From positions 1 through 64,000 of the forward strand of contig NZ_KQ948660.1 of the NCBI RefSeq assembly GCF_001514145.1: 64,000 nt of DNA, written 5' to 3'. Positions within the stretch are counted from its first letter, which is position 1. Each line of letters opens with the position of its first letter. The position numbers and the translations under genes are program-made. This stretch comes from Streptomyces canus (GTDB lineage Bacteria > Actinomycetota > Actinomycetes > Streptomycetales > Streptomycetaceae). This document shows, in pieces, positions 1 through 8,481 of this stretch. The notes beneath the pieces are model-generated. The model did not search any database and was not told the DNA's origin. It worked only from the letters and a program-made list of their open reading frames with translations.

Positions 1-239
1 GGCGCTCCCAACATTATCAGAACTTTCAGACCGGACTGACCGGCCATCTGTTTCCGAATTTCATCGGGAAGGGGCTTCTCTGAAATCGAGATTTCCAGAA
101 GCAGACAGACACTCACTGCTACCGAGCGGGATGGACCCAGCTCCAGGCAACTGTTCGAATCTACCTCCCCACACGCTCCGTGTCAACGGCTCCTGTGGGG
201 CGAAGGAGACAGTAGCAGTTCAGCAGGGTCCCCTGCACA
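1..239. other. Intergenic, GC-poor left edge
   Basis: No convincing gene. The first 120 bases are about 51% GC by count, against about 70% in the genes to the right. An imperfect inverted repeat lies at 75-101: arms CTTCT and AGAAG outside, GAAATC and GATTTC inside, around a 2-base centre. This may be the edge of foreign DNA or only a regulatory region of a gene to the left. Confidence 0.4.
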
Positions 240-1247
240 TCAGGCGGCGGTAGGGACAGTGGCGCTGCGTTCAGCAGCCTCGACGTCGCCCGTGTCACCC
301 GCACGCGCCGCTCGTCCGCCCAGGACGAAGACGTAGGCGAGGAAGGCCAGCTCGGCAACGACCCCGATGGTGATGCGAGCCCAAGTGGGCAGGCCCGAGG
401 GGGTGACGAAGCCTTCTATGGCGCCGGAGATGAACAGGATCAGCGCGAGGCCTATCGCCATGCCCACCGCAGCTCTGCCCTCCTCCGCAAGCGCCGTGCG
501 CCGGGAGCGAGGGCCGGGATCGATCAGGGTCCAGCCGAGACGCAGGCCTGTGCCGGCCGCGACGAAGACCGCCGTGAGTTCGAGGAGGCCGTGCGGGAGC
601 ACGAGGCCGAGGAAGGTGTCGAGACGGCCGACCGAAGACATCAGGCCCATGCCGATGCCGAGGTTGAGCATGTTCTGGAACAGGATCCAGAGGACCGGGA
701 GGCCCAGGAAGATCCCCAGGACCAGGCACATGGCGGCTGCCTGGGCGTTGTTCGTCCAGACCTGGGCGGCGAAGGACGCCGCGGGATGGCTCGAGTAGTA
801 CGTCTCGTACTGGCCGCCTGGGCGGGTGAGCTCGCGCAGTTCACTGGGGGCCGCGATGGAGGACTGCACCTCGGGGTGGGTGCCGATCCACCAGCCCAGG
901 AGGGCTGCCACGACGGTGGACAGCAGCGCGGTGGGCACCCACCAGTGCCGCGATCGATAGACGGCAGCGGGGAAGCCGTAGGCGAGGAAGCGTGTGACAT
1001 CGCGCCAGGAGGCGCGGCGGGTTCCTGTGACGGCACTACGCGCGCGTGCCACGAGTTGGCTGAGCCGGCCGGTGAGCTGCGGGTCGGGGGCGCTGGACTG
1101 GATCAGCGAGAGGTGGGTGGCGGTGCGCTGGTAGAGGGCGACGAGTTCGTCCGCTTCGGCGCCGTTGAGGCGGCGCTGGCGCCGGAGCAGGGCGTCGAGG
1201 CGGTCCCATTCGGCACGGTGGGCGGTGACGAAGACGTCGAGGTCCAT
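240..1247 (-). CDS. Stage II sporulation protein M (SpoIIM)-family membrane protein
   Basis: A 335-residue integral membrane protein of the SpoIIM/DUF95 family. After a soluble helical N-terminus (about 1-95) it has about five hydrophobic segments, including the family-typical stretch LPHGLLELTAVFVAAG. The ATG at 1247 (MDLDVFVTAHRAEW) is chosen because it opens with the usual family start; the frame stays open upstream to 1490 but that part overlaps the divergent RDD gene. SpoIIM in Bacillus belongs to the septal engulfment machinery; in streptomycetes the family is usually next to an RDD protein, as here, and its role is not established. Divergent from the RDD gene by 130 bases, so the two may share a control region. 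Confidence 0.85.
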   Translation of the reverse strand: MDLDVFVTAHRAEWDRLDALLRRQRRLNGAEADELVALYQRTATHLSLIQSSAPDPQLTGRLSQLVARARSAVTGTRRASWRDVTRFLAYGFPAAVYRSRHWWVPTALLSTVVAALLGWWIGTHPEVQSSIAAPSELRELTRPGGQYETYYSSHPAASFAAQVWTNNAQAAAMCLVLGIFLGLPVLWILFQNMLNLGIGMGLMSSVGRLDTFLGLVLPHGLLELTAVFVAAGTGLRLGWTLIDPGPRSRRTALAEEGRAAVGMAIGLALILFISGAIEGFVTPSGLPTWARITIGVVAELAFLAYVFVLGGRAARAGDTGDVEAAERSATVPTAA

Positions 1248-1377
1248 CGGTTTGCCTGCTCCTAGGCTGATCGTCGGCGGTCCGTCATGAGTGTCAGCTT
1301 GTCGTACTGCGACGCGATGCGCCCTCAGCTTGGCAGACTGGCCGTTGACCAGTCGGGTCAGGGGAAGGACAGCAGGC

Positions 1378-2388
1378 GTGAGTGAGCTCGTGACGGGCGA
1401 GGCGGTGGCGCTTGAGCTGCGCCCTGCGAGGCTGCCCAGCAGGGCGTTGGCCGTGCTGATCGATCTGATCGTGGCCGTGGTCGTGTACATCGCCGTGACC
1501 GTCGCCCTGGTGGCCGCTTCCGCTTCTTTGGACGACGCGGCTCAGGTGGCGCTCTCTATCGCCGCGTTCCTGCTCGTACTGGTGGGCGGTCCGATCGCGG
1601 TCGAGACGCTCAGCCATGGGCGGTCGCTGGGGAAGCTCGCTGTGGGGCTTCGGGTGGTCCGGGACGACGGCGGGCCCATCCGCTTCCGGCATGCGCTGGT
1701 GCGGGGCGCGATCGGTGTGATCGAGATTCTCATGACGTTCGGGGTCGTGGCCTGTATCGCCTCGCTCGTGTCGGCGCGGGGGCGTCGGCTCGGCGACGTG
1801 TTCGCGGGGACGCTGGTCGTGCGGGAGCGGATTCCGGTGGGGCCCAGCGGATTCCTGCCGCCGCCTCCGCCCTGGCTGGCCGGCCGGTTCTCCGGGCTCG
1901 ACCTCTCGGCGGTTCCCGATGGCCTGTGGCTTGCCATCCGTCAGTACCTGACGCGGATGCACCAACTCGACCCGCAGGTTGGCTGGGCCATGGCCGAGCG
2001 GCTGGCGTCCGATCTCGCGGCGCATACGGGAACTCCCGCGCCGCAGGACGTGCCGCCGGGCGCGTATCTGGCGGCGGTGGTGCAGGAACGGCAGGCCCGC
2101 GAGGCCCGGCGGGCCTACGGCAGCGCCACGACGGCGACCGGGCCGTCTCCTGCGTCGAGGCCGCCCGGCCCTGTGGTCGGACCGCAGGGCGGTTACCCGT
2201 ATCCCGGGGCGCACGCTGCTCCGTTGGCTCCTCAGCCGCCTGTCCCCTACGACGTCGAGGCGGCTCCGGGCGTGGCGCGCCCTGGGGTTCCGGTGGATGG
2301 AGTCTCGTCCGAGAAGTCCTCCGAGGGGCCCCGGCCCGCCGTGCCGCCGGAGGGCAGGCCCGCGTCCGGGTTCGTTCCGCCGGCGTGA
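1378..2388 (+). CDS. RDD family membrane protein
   Basis: A 336-residue protein. The N-terminal half (about 1-150) is an RDD domain: RPARLPSRALAVLIDLIV carries the Arg and Asp of the name, followed by further membrane segments and the conserved GRSLGKLAVGLRVVRDD loop. The C-terminal half is soluble and ends in a Pro/Gly/Ala-rich, probably disordered tail. The GTG at 1378 is chosen because GGGGAAGG precedes it at a good distance. RDD proteins are of poorly known function; some are Na+/H+ antiporters. The pairing with a divergent SpoIIM-like gene is a common actinobacterial arrangement. Confidence 0.82.
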   Translation: MSELVTGEAVALELRPARLPSRALAVLIDLIVAVVVYIAVTVALVAASASLDDAAQVALSIAAFLLVLVGGPIAVETLSHGRSLGKLAVGLRVVRDDGGPIRFRHALVRGAIGVIEILMTFGVVACIASLVSARGRRLGDVFAGTLVVRERIPVGPSGFLPPPPPWLAGRFSGLDLSAVPDGLWLAIRQYLTRMHQLDPQVGWAMAERLASDLAAHTGTPAPQDVPPGAYLAAVVQERQAREARRAYGSATTATGPSPASRPPGPVVGPQGGYPYPGAHAAPLAPQPPVPYDVEAAPGVARPGVPVDGVSSEKSSEGPRPAVPPEGRPASGFVPPA

Positions 2389-2457
2389 TTCCGCGGGTCA
2401 TCGGGCGCCGCTGATGTCAGGTGCGGGAGCGGACACCCGCTGAAGTCTGAGGTCGCT

Positions 2458-3087
2458 TCAGTCCAGTGGCGGTGCCGGGAACGTCGACGGCGGTGATTCG
2501 AGGTCCTCCAGCTCGATCCCCGGGGCCGCGAGGACCACGTCGCCGGCGATGTGCACGGTGTGCTGTTCGCCCGTGTCCAAGGCTGTGACCTGGTATTCCT
2601 CCACGGCCAGCGGGCCGTTGTCAGTGGCGTGTGTTTCTCTTTTCAGCAAGGTCCAGGACTGGTCCACGGTGCGCGGGGCGAGGACGGGGTCCGTGAAGGC
2701 CACGAGGCGTACGCGGGTTGCTGATGCGGAGGGGGTGAGGCGCAGGAGACGGGTGGTGGCGACCAGGAACGCGGGGGATGTGCCGGTGAAGGCATGGGCG
2801 GCGACATTGCCTTCCGTGGCGTGGGCCCCGGTGGGGTCTGTGCGGACCCAGGTGACGCCGTCGAGCGCGGCACCGCGCACCTGCCAGCTCCCGGCGTGCA
2901 GTTCGAGGCGGAGAGGGCGGCCGAGTTCGTCGAGGGTGAGGTCGACCGAACCGCTGTGATCACCCGCGGGGGTGGTCAGTTGGGAGACGTAGCGCCAGCC
3001 GGACGGGCCGGGGGCGCACTGGAAGTGTTCTTCTGCGAGGGGGGTGTGATCGTGCGGATCGTGGAGCGAATAACGGCCGCGGGGCAT
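2458..3087 (-). CDS. Hypothetical protein, actinobacterial
   Basis: A 209-residue soluble protein I do not recognise. It has no signal peptide or membrane segment. The sequence is beta-rich with alternating hydrophobic residues, for example SGSVDLTLDELGRPLRLELHAG and VRLVAFTDPVLAPRTVDQSW, suggesting a lipocalin-like or beta-barrel fold (inference only). It starts at an ATG (MPRGRYSLHDPHDHTPL) with AGGA upstream. It lies in the same direction as sahH, separated from it by a strong terminator, so it probably has its own promoter in 3088-3155. Confidence 0.6.
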   Translation of the reverse strand: MPRGRYSLHDPHDHTPLAEEHFQCAPGPSGWRYVSQLTTPAGDHSGSVDLTLDELGRPLRLELHAGSWQVRGAALDGVTWVRTDPTGAHATEGNVAAHAFTGTSPAFLVATTRLLRLTPSASATRVRLVAFTDPVLAPRTVDQSWTLLKRETHATDNGPLAVEEYQVTALDTGEQHTVHIAGDVVLAAPGIELEDLESPPSTFPAPPLD

Positions 3088-3155
3088 GGGGGTCCTGGGT
3101 TCTGACGGGCTGTTCCGGCCTGACGGTCACACGGCGAGGGTCACAAGGCCAAAGG

Positions 3156-3190
3156 GGCAGGCCCCCGACACGGGGGTGCGGGGGCCTGCC
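3156..3190 (-). terminator. Terminator downstream of sahH
   Basis: A perfect 12-bp inverted repeat (3156-3167, GGCAGGCCCCCG, with 3179-3190) around an 11-base loop lies 30 bases past the sahH stop. No long T run follows, as is usual in streptomycetes. Confidence 0.7.
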
Positions 3191-3219
3191 TCGGAGGGTC
3201 TGCTGCTGTGCCGTACGGC

Positions 3220-4677
3220 TCAGTAGCGGTAGTGGTCCGACTTGTACGGGCCGTCGACCTCGACGCCGATGTACGCCGCCTGCTCGGGGCGCAGCTGGGT
3301 CAGCTTCACGCCGAGCGCGTCCAGGTGGAGGCGAGCGACCTTCTCGTCAAGGTGCTTGGGCAGCACGTAGACGTCGGTCGGGTACTCGTCGGGCTTGGTG
3401 AACAGCTCGATCTGGGCCAGGGTCTGGTCCGCGAAGGAGTTGGACATCACGAACGACGGGTGGCCGGTGGCGTTGCCCAGGTTCAGCAGACGGCCCTCGG
3501 ACAGCACGATGAGCACCTTGCCGTCGGGGAACTTCCAAGTGTGGACCTGCGGCTTGACCTCGTCCTTGACGATGCCGGGGATCTTGGCGAGGCCGGCCAT
3601 GTCGATCTCGTTGTCGAAGTGACCGATGTTGCCGACGATCGCCTGGTGCTTCATCTTGGCCATGTCCGAGGCCATGATGATGTCCTTGTTGCCCGTCGTG
3701 GTGACGAAGATGTCGGCCTTGTCGACGACCTCGTCGAGGGTCGTGACCTGGTAGCCGTCCATCGCCGCCTGCAGAGCGCAGATCGGGTCGATCTCGGTGA
3801 CGATGACGCGGGCGCCCTGGCCGCGCAGGGACTCCGCGCAGCCCTTGCCCACGTCGCCGTAGCCCAGGACGACCGCGGTCTTGCCGCCGATGAGGACGTC
3901 GGTGGCGCGGTTGATGCCGTCGATCAGGGAGTGGCGGCAGCCGTACTTGTTGTCGAACTTCGACTTGGTGACGGCGTCGTTCACGTTGATCGCCGGGAAC
4001 AGGAGGGCCCCGTCGCGATGCATCTCGTACAGGCGGTGGACGCCTGTCGTGGTCTCCTCGGTCACGCCGCGGATCTCGGAGGCCAGCTGGGTCCACTTCT
4101 GCGAGCCGTCCGTGATGGTGCGGTGCAGGAGTTCGAGGACGCAGCGGTGCTCGTCGGACTCGGCGGTGTCGACGGAGGGAACCTTGCCGGCCTTCTCGTA
4201 CTCGACGCCCTTGTGGACGAGGAGGGTGGCGTCACCGCCGTCGTCCAGGATCATGTTCGGGCCGCCGGTGGGGGTGTTCGGCCAGGTCAGGGCCTGCTCC
4301 GTGCACCACCAGTACTCCTCCAGGGTCTCGCCCTTCCAGGCGAAGACCGGGACGCCCTGGGGGTTGTCCACGGTGCCGTTCGGGCCGACGGCGATGGCGG
4401 CGGCCGCGTGGTCCTGGGTGGAGAAGATGTTGCAGGACGCCCAGCGGACCTCGGCGCCCAGGGCGACGAGGGTCTCGATGAGGACGGCGGTCTGCACGGT
4501 CATGTGCAGGGACCCGGTGACGCGGGCGCCGGCGAGCGGCTGCGTCTCGGCGTACTCCTTGCGGATCGCCATCAGGCCGGGCATCTCGTGCTCGGCGAGG
4601 GTGATCTCCTTGCGGCCGAACTCGGCCAGGGAGAGGTCGGCGACTTTGAAGTCCTGTCGGTTGTCGACAGTCGTCAT
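3220..4677 (-). CDS. sahH: Adenosylhomocysteinase
   Basis: S-adenosyl-L-homocysteine hydrolase, 485 residues: an NAD+-dependent cytosolic enzyme that splits SAH to homocysteine and adenosine and so relieves product inhibition of methyltransferases. Family hallmarks are present: the substrate region VTGSLHMTVQTAVLIETLVALGA broken here only for length, the NAD-binding motif VLGYGDVGKGCAESLRG, the region SKFDNKYGCRHSLIDGI with the catalytic Lys/Asp/Cys set, and the C-terminal DGPYKSDHYRY. The ATG at 4677 (MTTVDNRQDFKVADL) gives the normal family length; the frame is open upstream to 4926 but that extension is unlike the family. Divergent from the PTS gene, with a 425-base shared upstream region. 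Confidence 0.97.
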   Translation of the reverse strand: MTTVDNRQDFKVADLSLAEFGRKEITLAEHEMPGLMAIRKEYAETQPLAGARVTGSLHMTVQTAVLIETLVALGAEVRWASCNIFSTQDHAAAAIAVGPNGTVDNPQGVPVFAWKGETLEEYWWCTEQALTWPNTPTGGPNMILDDGGDATLLVHKGVEYEKAGKVPSVDTAESDEHRCVLELLHRTITDGSQKWTQLASEIRGVTEETTTGVHRLYEMHRDGALLFPAINVNDAVTKSKFDNKYGCRHSLIDGINRATDVLIGGKTAVVLGYGDVGKGCAESLRGQGARVIVTEIDPICALQAAMDGYQVTTLDEVVDKADIFVTTTGNKDIIMASDMAKMKHQAIVGNIGHFDNEIDMAGLAKIPGIVKDEVKPQVHTWKFPDGKVLIVLSEGRLLNLGNATGHPSFVMSNSFADQTLAQIELFTKPDEYPTDVYVLPKHLDEKVARLHLDALGVKLTQLRPEQAAYIGVEVDGPYKSDHYRY

Positions 4678-5102
4678 TACGAGCTGCTCCTCGGGGTTGG
4701 GGCGCGGTAGTACTGCTGGTCTGCGCGGCGGCGGACACAGGGGTGCCCGAAGAGGACACAGGCATGCCCGGTGCGCGCAGCGCAGTCCGTCGGAGGCCCT
4801 CTCTCCCTCGGCCGGCCCGCGTGCGGACCGCCCGACCGCCATCAGCAGCGACGTCTGGCTCCGTCCCAAGCTACACCGGTCGGCCGGGGCACCCCAGTCC
4901 GCCTCCGCATACATCAGGCCGATCATGGGCGGCCGCCCGGGACATCGGCGAGGTGCCGTCAGTCGTCCTGACAGTGTGCCGTGACTGCTTCCTGGGTGGT
5001 CTGGGCAGGTGAGGGAGGATGCGAAGAGATCGGAAGACCTGATCGATCTTGCGGGGCGTCCGGGACGGCGTTTCCGCGTGACAAAGGCGTGAGGAGATCG
5101 AT
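4678..5102. promoter_or_regulatory. Divergent control region between sahH and the PTS gene
   Basis: 425 bases without a supported gene. It must hold the sahH promoter and a leader on the minus strand, and the PTS promoter on the plus strand; GAGGAG at 5091-5096 is the PTS ribosome site. I looked for an SAH-riboswitch core in the sahH leader; GCGCTGCG occurs near 4776-4783 on the minus strand, but I could not assemble the paired elements. Confidence 0.45.
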
Positions 5103-7265
5103 GTGACCAGTCCGGCCGGACCTCCCCCCACGGGCGGCGGCAGCGAGCAGCAGCGGTTGAAGCTGCTCGCGGTGACCGCGTGCCCGACCGGCATCGCCCA
5201 TACGTATATGGCCGCGGAGAAGCTCGCGCAGGCCGCCGCGAGCCGTGGCATCGACATGAAGGTGGAGACCCAGGGCTCGATCGGGGCTGAAAACGTCCTC
5301 GATGACAACGATGTCAATAGTGCGGACGGCGTCATCGTCGCCGCAGACAAGGACGTGGACCTGAGCCGTTTCGTGGGCAAGCGCGTTCTGACCGTGGGGG
5401 TGGCGGAAGGGATCCATCACCCCGAGCAGTTGATCGAACGGGTGCGGTCCGCGCCGGTGCACACAGCGGGCGCCACCCCGGCCGCATCGGCATCGGGCGG
5501 CGGCAAAGAGCGGAGCGTCGCATACAAGGCGCTGATGAACGGGGTCAGTTACATGATCCCGTTCGTGGTGGTCGGCGGGCTGCTGATCGCGATCTCGCTC
5601 TCGCTCGGCGGTCACACCGACCCGTCCGGCGGCCTGGTCATCCCGAAGGACTCCTTCTGGATGGACGTCAACAACATCGGTGTCATCGGCTTCACGCTGA
5701 TGGTGCCGATCTTGTCCGGATACATCGCCTACGCCATCGGGGACCGGCCCGCCCTCGTGCCTGGCATGATCGGTGGCTGGATCGCGAACACGGGTGACCT
5801 GTACGACTCGAAGGCGGGCGCCGGGTTCATCGGGGCGATCGTGACCGGGTTCCTCGCCGGGTATCTGGTGCTGTGGATCAAGAAGGTCAAGGTCCCGAAG
5901 TTCGTGCAGCCGATCATGCCGATCATCGTGATCCCCATCGTGGCGACCACGGCGCTGGGGCTGTTCTTCATCTACGTCATCGGGAAGCCGATCTCCTGGG
6001 TGTTCGAGCACCTCACCGACTGGCTCAGCGGAATGACGGGCACGAGCGCGATCCTGCTGGGCGCGATTCTGGGGCTGATGATCGCGTTCGACATGGGCGG
6101 GCCGGTCAACAAGACGGCCTTCCTGTTCGGCACGGGGCTGATCGCGACCGGCAACCAGACGGTCATAGGGATGTGTGCGGCCGCGATCCCGGTCATGCCG
6201 CTCGGGCAGGGACTGGCGACCTTGATACGGAAGCGGCTCTACAGCGAGCAGGAGCGGGAGACCGGTCTGGCCGCACTGTTCATGGGCTGTTTCGGCATCT
6301 CCGAGGGTGCGATCCCCTTCGCCGCGGCCCGGCCAGCACAGGTGATTCCGGCCAACATGCTCGGCGGAGCGGTGGCCGGCGCGATCGCCGGTGTCGCCGG
6401 GGTCGAGGACGCGGTGCCGCACGGCGGGCCGATCGTCGCGGTGTTGGGCGCGGTGAGCGGGGTGCCGATGTTCTTCGTGGCCGTGTTGATCGGCACCGCG
6501 GTCACCGCCCTGACGACGGTCACGTTGGTCGACGTCAGCGAGCGGAGGCGCAAGGGTGCGGCGCCGGTGCCCGGACTGGGCGTGGTCGGGCCGCTCGAGC
6601 CCGCGCTGGTCGGGGTGGGCTCCGGTGCGGCGGCCGGTGGAGCCGCCGGTGCCGTGGTGGCGCAGCGGATGGTGGCCTCGCCGAGCGCGCCCGCCGCGGA
6701 GGCGGCACCGACCGGGACGCCGAACGTCGGGGGCACCGGCGCCGACAAAAGGGCCACCGCCGACGCTGACACCAAACCCGGCGCCACCCCCACCGCCGAA
6801 GCCGACGGCGAAGTCCTCTCCGGCTATCTCACCGAACGGACCGTGAAGGTCGCCCTCGACGCCCATGACAAGGAGGCCGCCGTCCGGGAGATGGCCGAGC
6901 TGCTCGCCCGGACCGGCAAGGTGGCCGACCTGGACGAACTGGTCGCCACCGCCTTGCGGCGGGAGGAGCAGGGAACCACCGGGCTCGGGGAGGAGATCGC
7001 GATTCCGCATGCCAAGACGGATGCGGTGACCGCGCCTGTCGTCGGGTTCGCGCGGTCCGCAGAGGGTGTCGAGTGGGGTTCGCTGGACGGTACGAAGGCC
7101 AGGCTGATCTTCATGATCTCCGTGCCGGAGGCAGCCGCGGGCGATGAACACCTACGGATCCTGGCGCTGCTGTCGCGCAAGTTGATGGACCCCGGGTTCC
7201 GGGAGCGACTCATCGCGGCGCCGGACGAGGGGGCGGTACTGGAGGTGCTGAGCGAGGTGCAGTAG
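5103..7265 (+). CDS. Fructose-type PTS permease, fused IIB-IIC-IIA
   Basis: A 720-residue sugar phosphotransferase permease with three domains in one chain. IIB (about 19-115) has the phosphocysteine loop TACPTGIAHTYMAAEKL, with Cys27. IIC (about 135-480) is the membrane channel. A low-complexity Ala/Gly/Pro linker (about 490-575) follows, then IIA (about 580-720) with the phosphohistidine motif EEIAIPHAKTDAV, His636. It takes phosphate from HPr and imports and phosphorylates a hexose, most likely fructose by family resemblance to FruA. The GTG at 5103 follows GAGGAG. Unlike the known fru operons, no 1-phosphofructokinase or DeoR/GntR regulator is adjacent, so substrate and control are open. 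A strong shared terminator follows. Confidence 0.9.
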   Translation: MTSPAGPPPTGGGSEQQRLKLLAVTACPTGIAHTYMAAEKLAQAAASRGIDMKVETQGSIGAENVLDDNDVNSADGVIVAADKDVDLSRFVGKRVLTVGVAEGIHHPEQLIERVRSAPVHTAGATPAASASGGGKERSVAYKALMNGVSYMIPFVVVGGLLIAISLSLGGHTDPSGGLVIPKDSFWMDVNNIGVIGFTLMVPILSGYIAYAIGDRPALVPGMIGGWIANTGDLYDSKAGAGFIGAIVTGFLAGYLVLWIKKVKVPKFVQPIMPIIVIPIVATTALGLFFIYVIGKPISWVFEHLTDWLSGMTGTSAILLGAILGLMIAFDMGGPVNKTAFLFGTGLIATGNQTVIGMCAAAIPVMPLGQGLATLIRKRLYSEQERETGLAALFMGCFGISEGAIPFAAARPAQVIPANMLGGAVAGAIAGVAGVEDAVPHGGPIVAVLGAVSGVPMFFVAVLIGTAVTALTTVTLVDVSERRRKGAAPVPGLGVVGPLEPALVGVGSGAAAGGAAGAVVAQRMVASPSAPAAEAAPTGTPNVGGTGADKRATADADTKPGATPTAEADGEVLSGYLTERTVKVALDAHDKEAAVREMAELLARTGKVADLDELVATALRREEQGTTGLGEEIAIPHAKTDAVTAPVVGFARSAEGVEWGSLDGTKARLIFMISVPEAAAGDEHLRILALLSRKLMDPGFRERLIAAPDEGAVLEVLSEVQ

Positions 7266-7285
7266 CTGCCGGAGCCCCGAGAACC

Positions 7286-7320
7286 GACGGGGCCCGCCGA
7301 GAGAGTCGGCGGGCCCCGTC
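7286..7320. terminator. Bidirectional terminator between convergent genes
   Basis: A perfect 15-bp stem (7286-7300, GACGGGGCCCGCCGA, with 7306-7320) and a 5-base loop GAGAG lie between the converging PTS and cation-efflux genes. Confidence 0.85.
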
Positions 7321-7354
7321 CTCGTACAGCACTGAAGCCGTAACGCGGCAGACC

Positions 7355-8338
7355 TCAGTGGCCGGGCGTCGGCTGCTGTGCCGGTCCGCCGGGGGTCGCC
7401 TCCCGGTCGGCGCCCTTGGCGGCCTCGGTCTCGCTGTAGATGTCCGGCTCCAGGTAGATGACGCGGGCGATCGGGACGGCCTCGCGGATGCGCGACTCGG
7501 CGGCGTTGATCGCGGAGGCGACCTCGGCGGCCGTGTCGTCGTGCTGGACGGCGATCTTGGCGGCGATGAGCAGCTCCTCGGGGCCGAGGTGGAGCGTGCG
7601 CATGTGGATGATGCCGGTGACGGTGTGGCCGTCGACGATCGCGGCCTCGATCTTCTGGACCGCCTCGATGCCGGCGGCCTCGCCGAGCAGCAGGGACTTG
7701 GTCTCCGCCGCCAGGACGAGGGCGATCAGGATGAGCAGGATGCCGATGCAGAGGGTGCCGATGCCGTCCCAGACGCCGTCGCCGGTGAGCAGGGCCAGGC
7801 CGACGCCGCCGAGGGCGAGGACCAGGCCGACGAGTGCGCCGAAGTCCTCCAGGAGGACGACCGGGAGCTCGGGTGCCTTGGCGCGGCGCACGAACTCCTT
7901 CCAGGAGAGGTTGCCGCGCAGCGGGTTGGACTCCCTGATGGCCGTCCGGAAGGAGAAGCCCTCGGCGATGATCGCGAAGACGAGGACGCCCACCGGCCAG
8001 TACCAGTGCTCGATCTCGTGCGGGTGCTTGATCTTCTCGTAGCCCTCGTAGACGGCGAACATGCCGCCGACCGAGAAGAGGACGATCGAGACCAGGAAGG
8101 CGTAGATGTAACGCTCGCGGCCGTACCCGAAGGGGTGTTGCGGGGTGGCCTCGCGCTGGGCCTTCTTGCCGCCGACCAGCAGCAGGAACTGGTTTCCGGA
8201 GTCGGCGAGGGAGTGCACGCCCTCGGCGAGCATCGACGAGGAGCCGCTGAACGCGAACGCCACGAACTTCGATGCCGCGATCGCGAGGTTGGCGCCGAGT
8301 GCCGCCACGATCGCCTTGGTTCCGCCTGACGCGCTCAT
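7355..8338 (-). CDS. Cation diffusion facilitator family transporter
   Basis: A 327-residue CDF protein (cation efflux, PF01545), probably a divalent-metal/proton antiporter of the plasma membrane. About six membrane segments are visible, with the family pattern SMLAEGVHSLADSGNQFLLL in helix II (His and Asp metal ligands) and LEDFGALVGLVLALGG in helix V. A cytosolic C-terminal domain (about 215-305) has the ferredoxin-like CDF dimer fold. The insert QHPFGYGRERYIYAF and the long loop are typical of the SLC30A9-like bacterial subgroup. The ion cannot be read from sequence; Zn2+ or Mn2+ is plausible. It starts at ATG 8338 and is probably monocistronic. Confidence 0.9.
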   Translation of the reverse strand: MSASGGTKAIVAALGANLAIAASKFVAFAFSGSSSMLAEGVHSLADSGNQFLLLVGGKKAQREATPQHPFGYGRERYIYAFLVSIVLFSVGGMFAVYEGYEKIKHPHEIEHWYWPVGVLVFAIIAEGFSFRTAIRESNPLRGNLSWKEFVRRAKAPELPVVLLEDFGALVGLVLALGGVGLALLTGDGVWDGIGTLCIGILLILIALVLAAETKSLLLGEAAGIEAVQKIEAAIVDGHTVTGIIHMRTLHLGPEELLIAAKIAVQHDDTAAEVASAINAAESRIREAVPIARVIYLEPDIYSETEAAKGADREATPGGPAQQPTPGH

Positions 8339-8481
8339 CTGCTCGCGTTGTCCCTTCGCCTCAAGTGCCTTTACGCCCGTCCAGGCCTTTGCTCGTCCTT
8401 TGCCGGGGCCATTCTTGCAGCCCCGCCCGGCACGGACGTCTCAGCCGTCCACAGGCCCGGTCATACGATCACACGTCACGG

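Noticed and set aside
140..185. A tRNA 3' end or attachment site (TTCGAATC near 153-160)
   Set aside because: The bases on either side do not form a T stem and no acceptor or anticodon arm is present.
3208..4710. A 500-codon open frame on the plus strand across sahH
   Set aside because: It is antisense to a strongly supported gene. Its product is Val/Asp/Leu-rich noise arising from codon bias of the other strand.
4678..4900. An SAH riboswitch in the sahH leader
   Set aside because: GCGCTGCG occurs, but the flanking pairing segments of the known SAH aptamer could not be found. An Infernal search with the SAH-riboswitch model would decide; a hit above threshold would overturn this.
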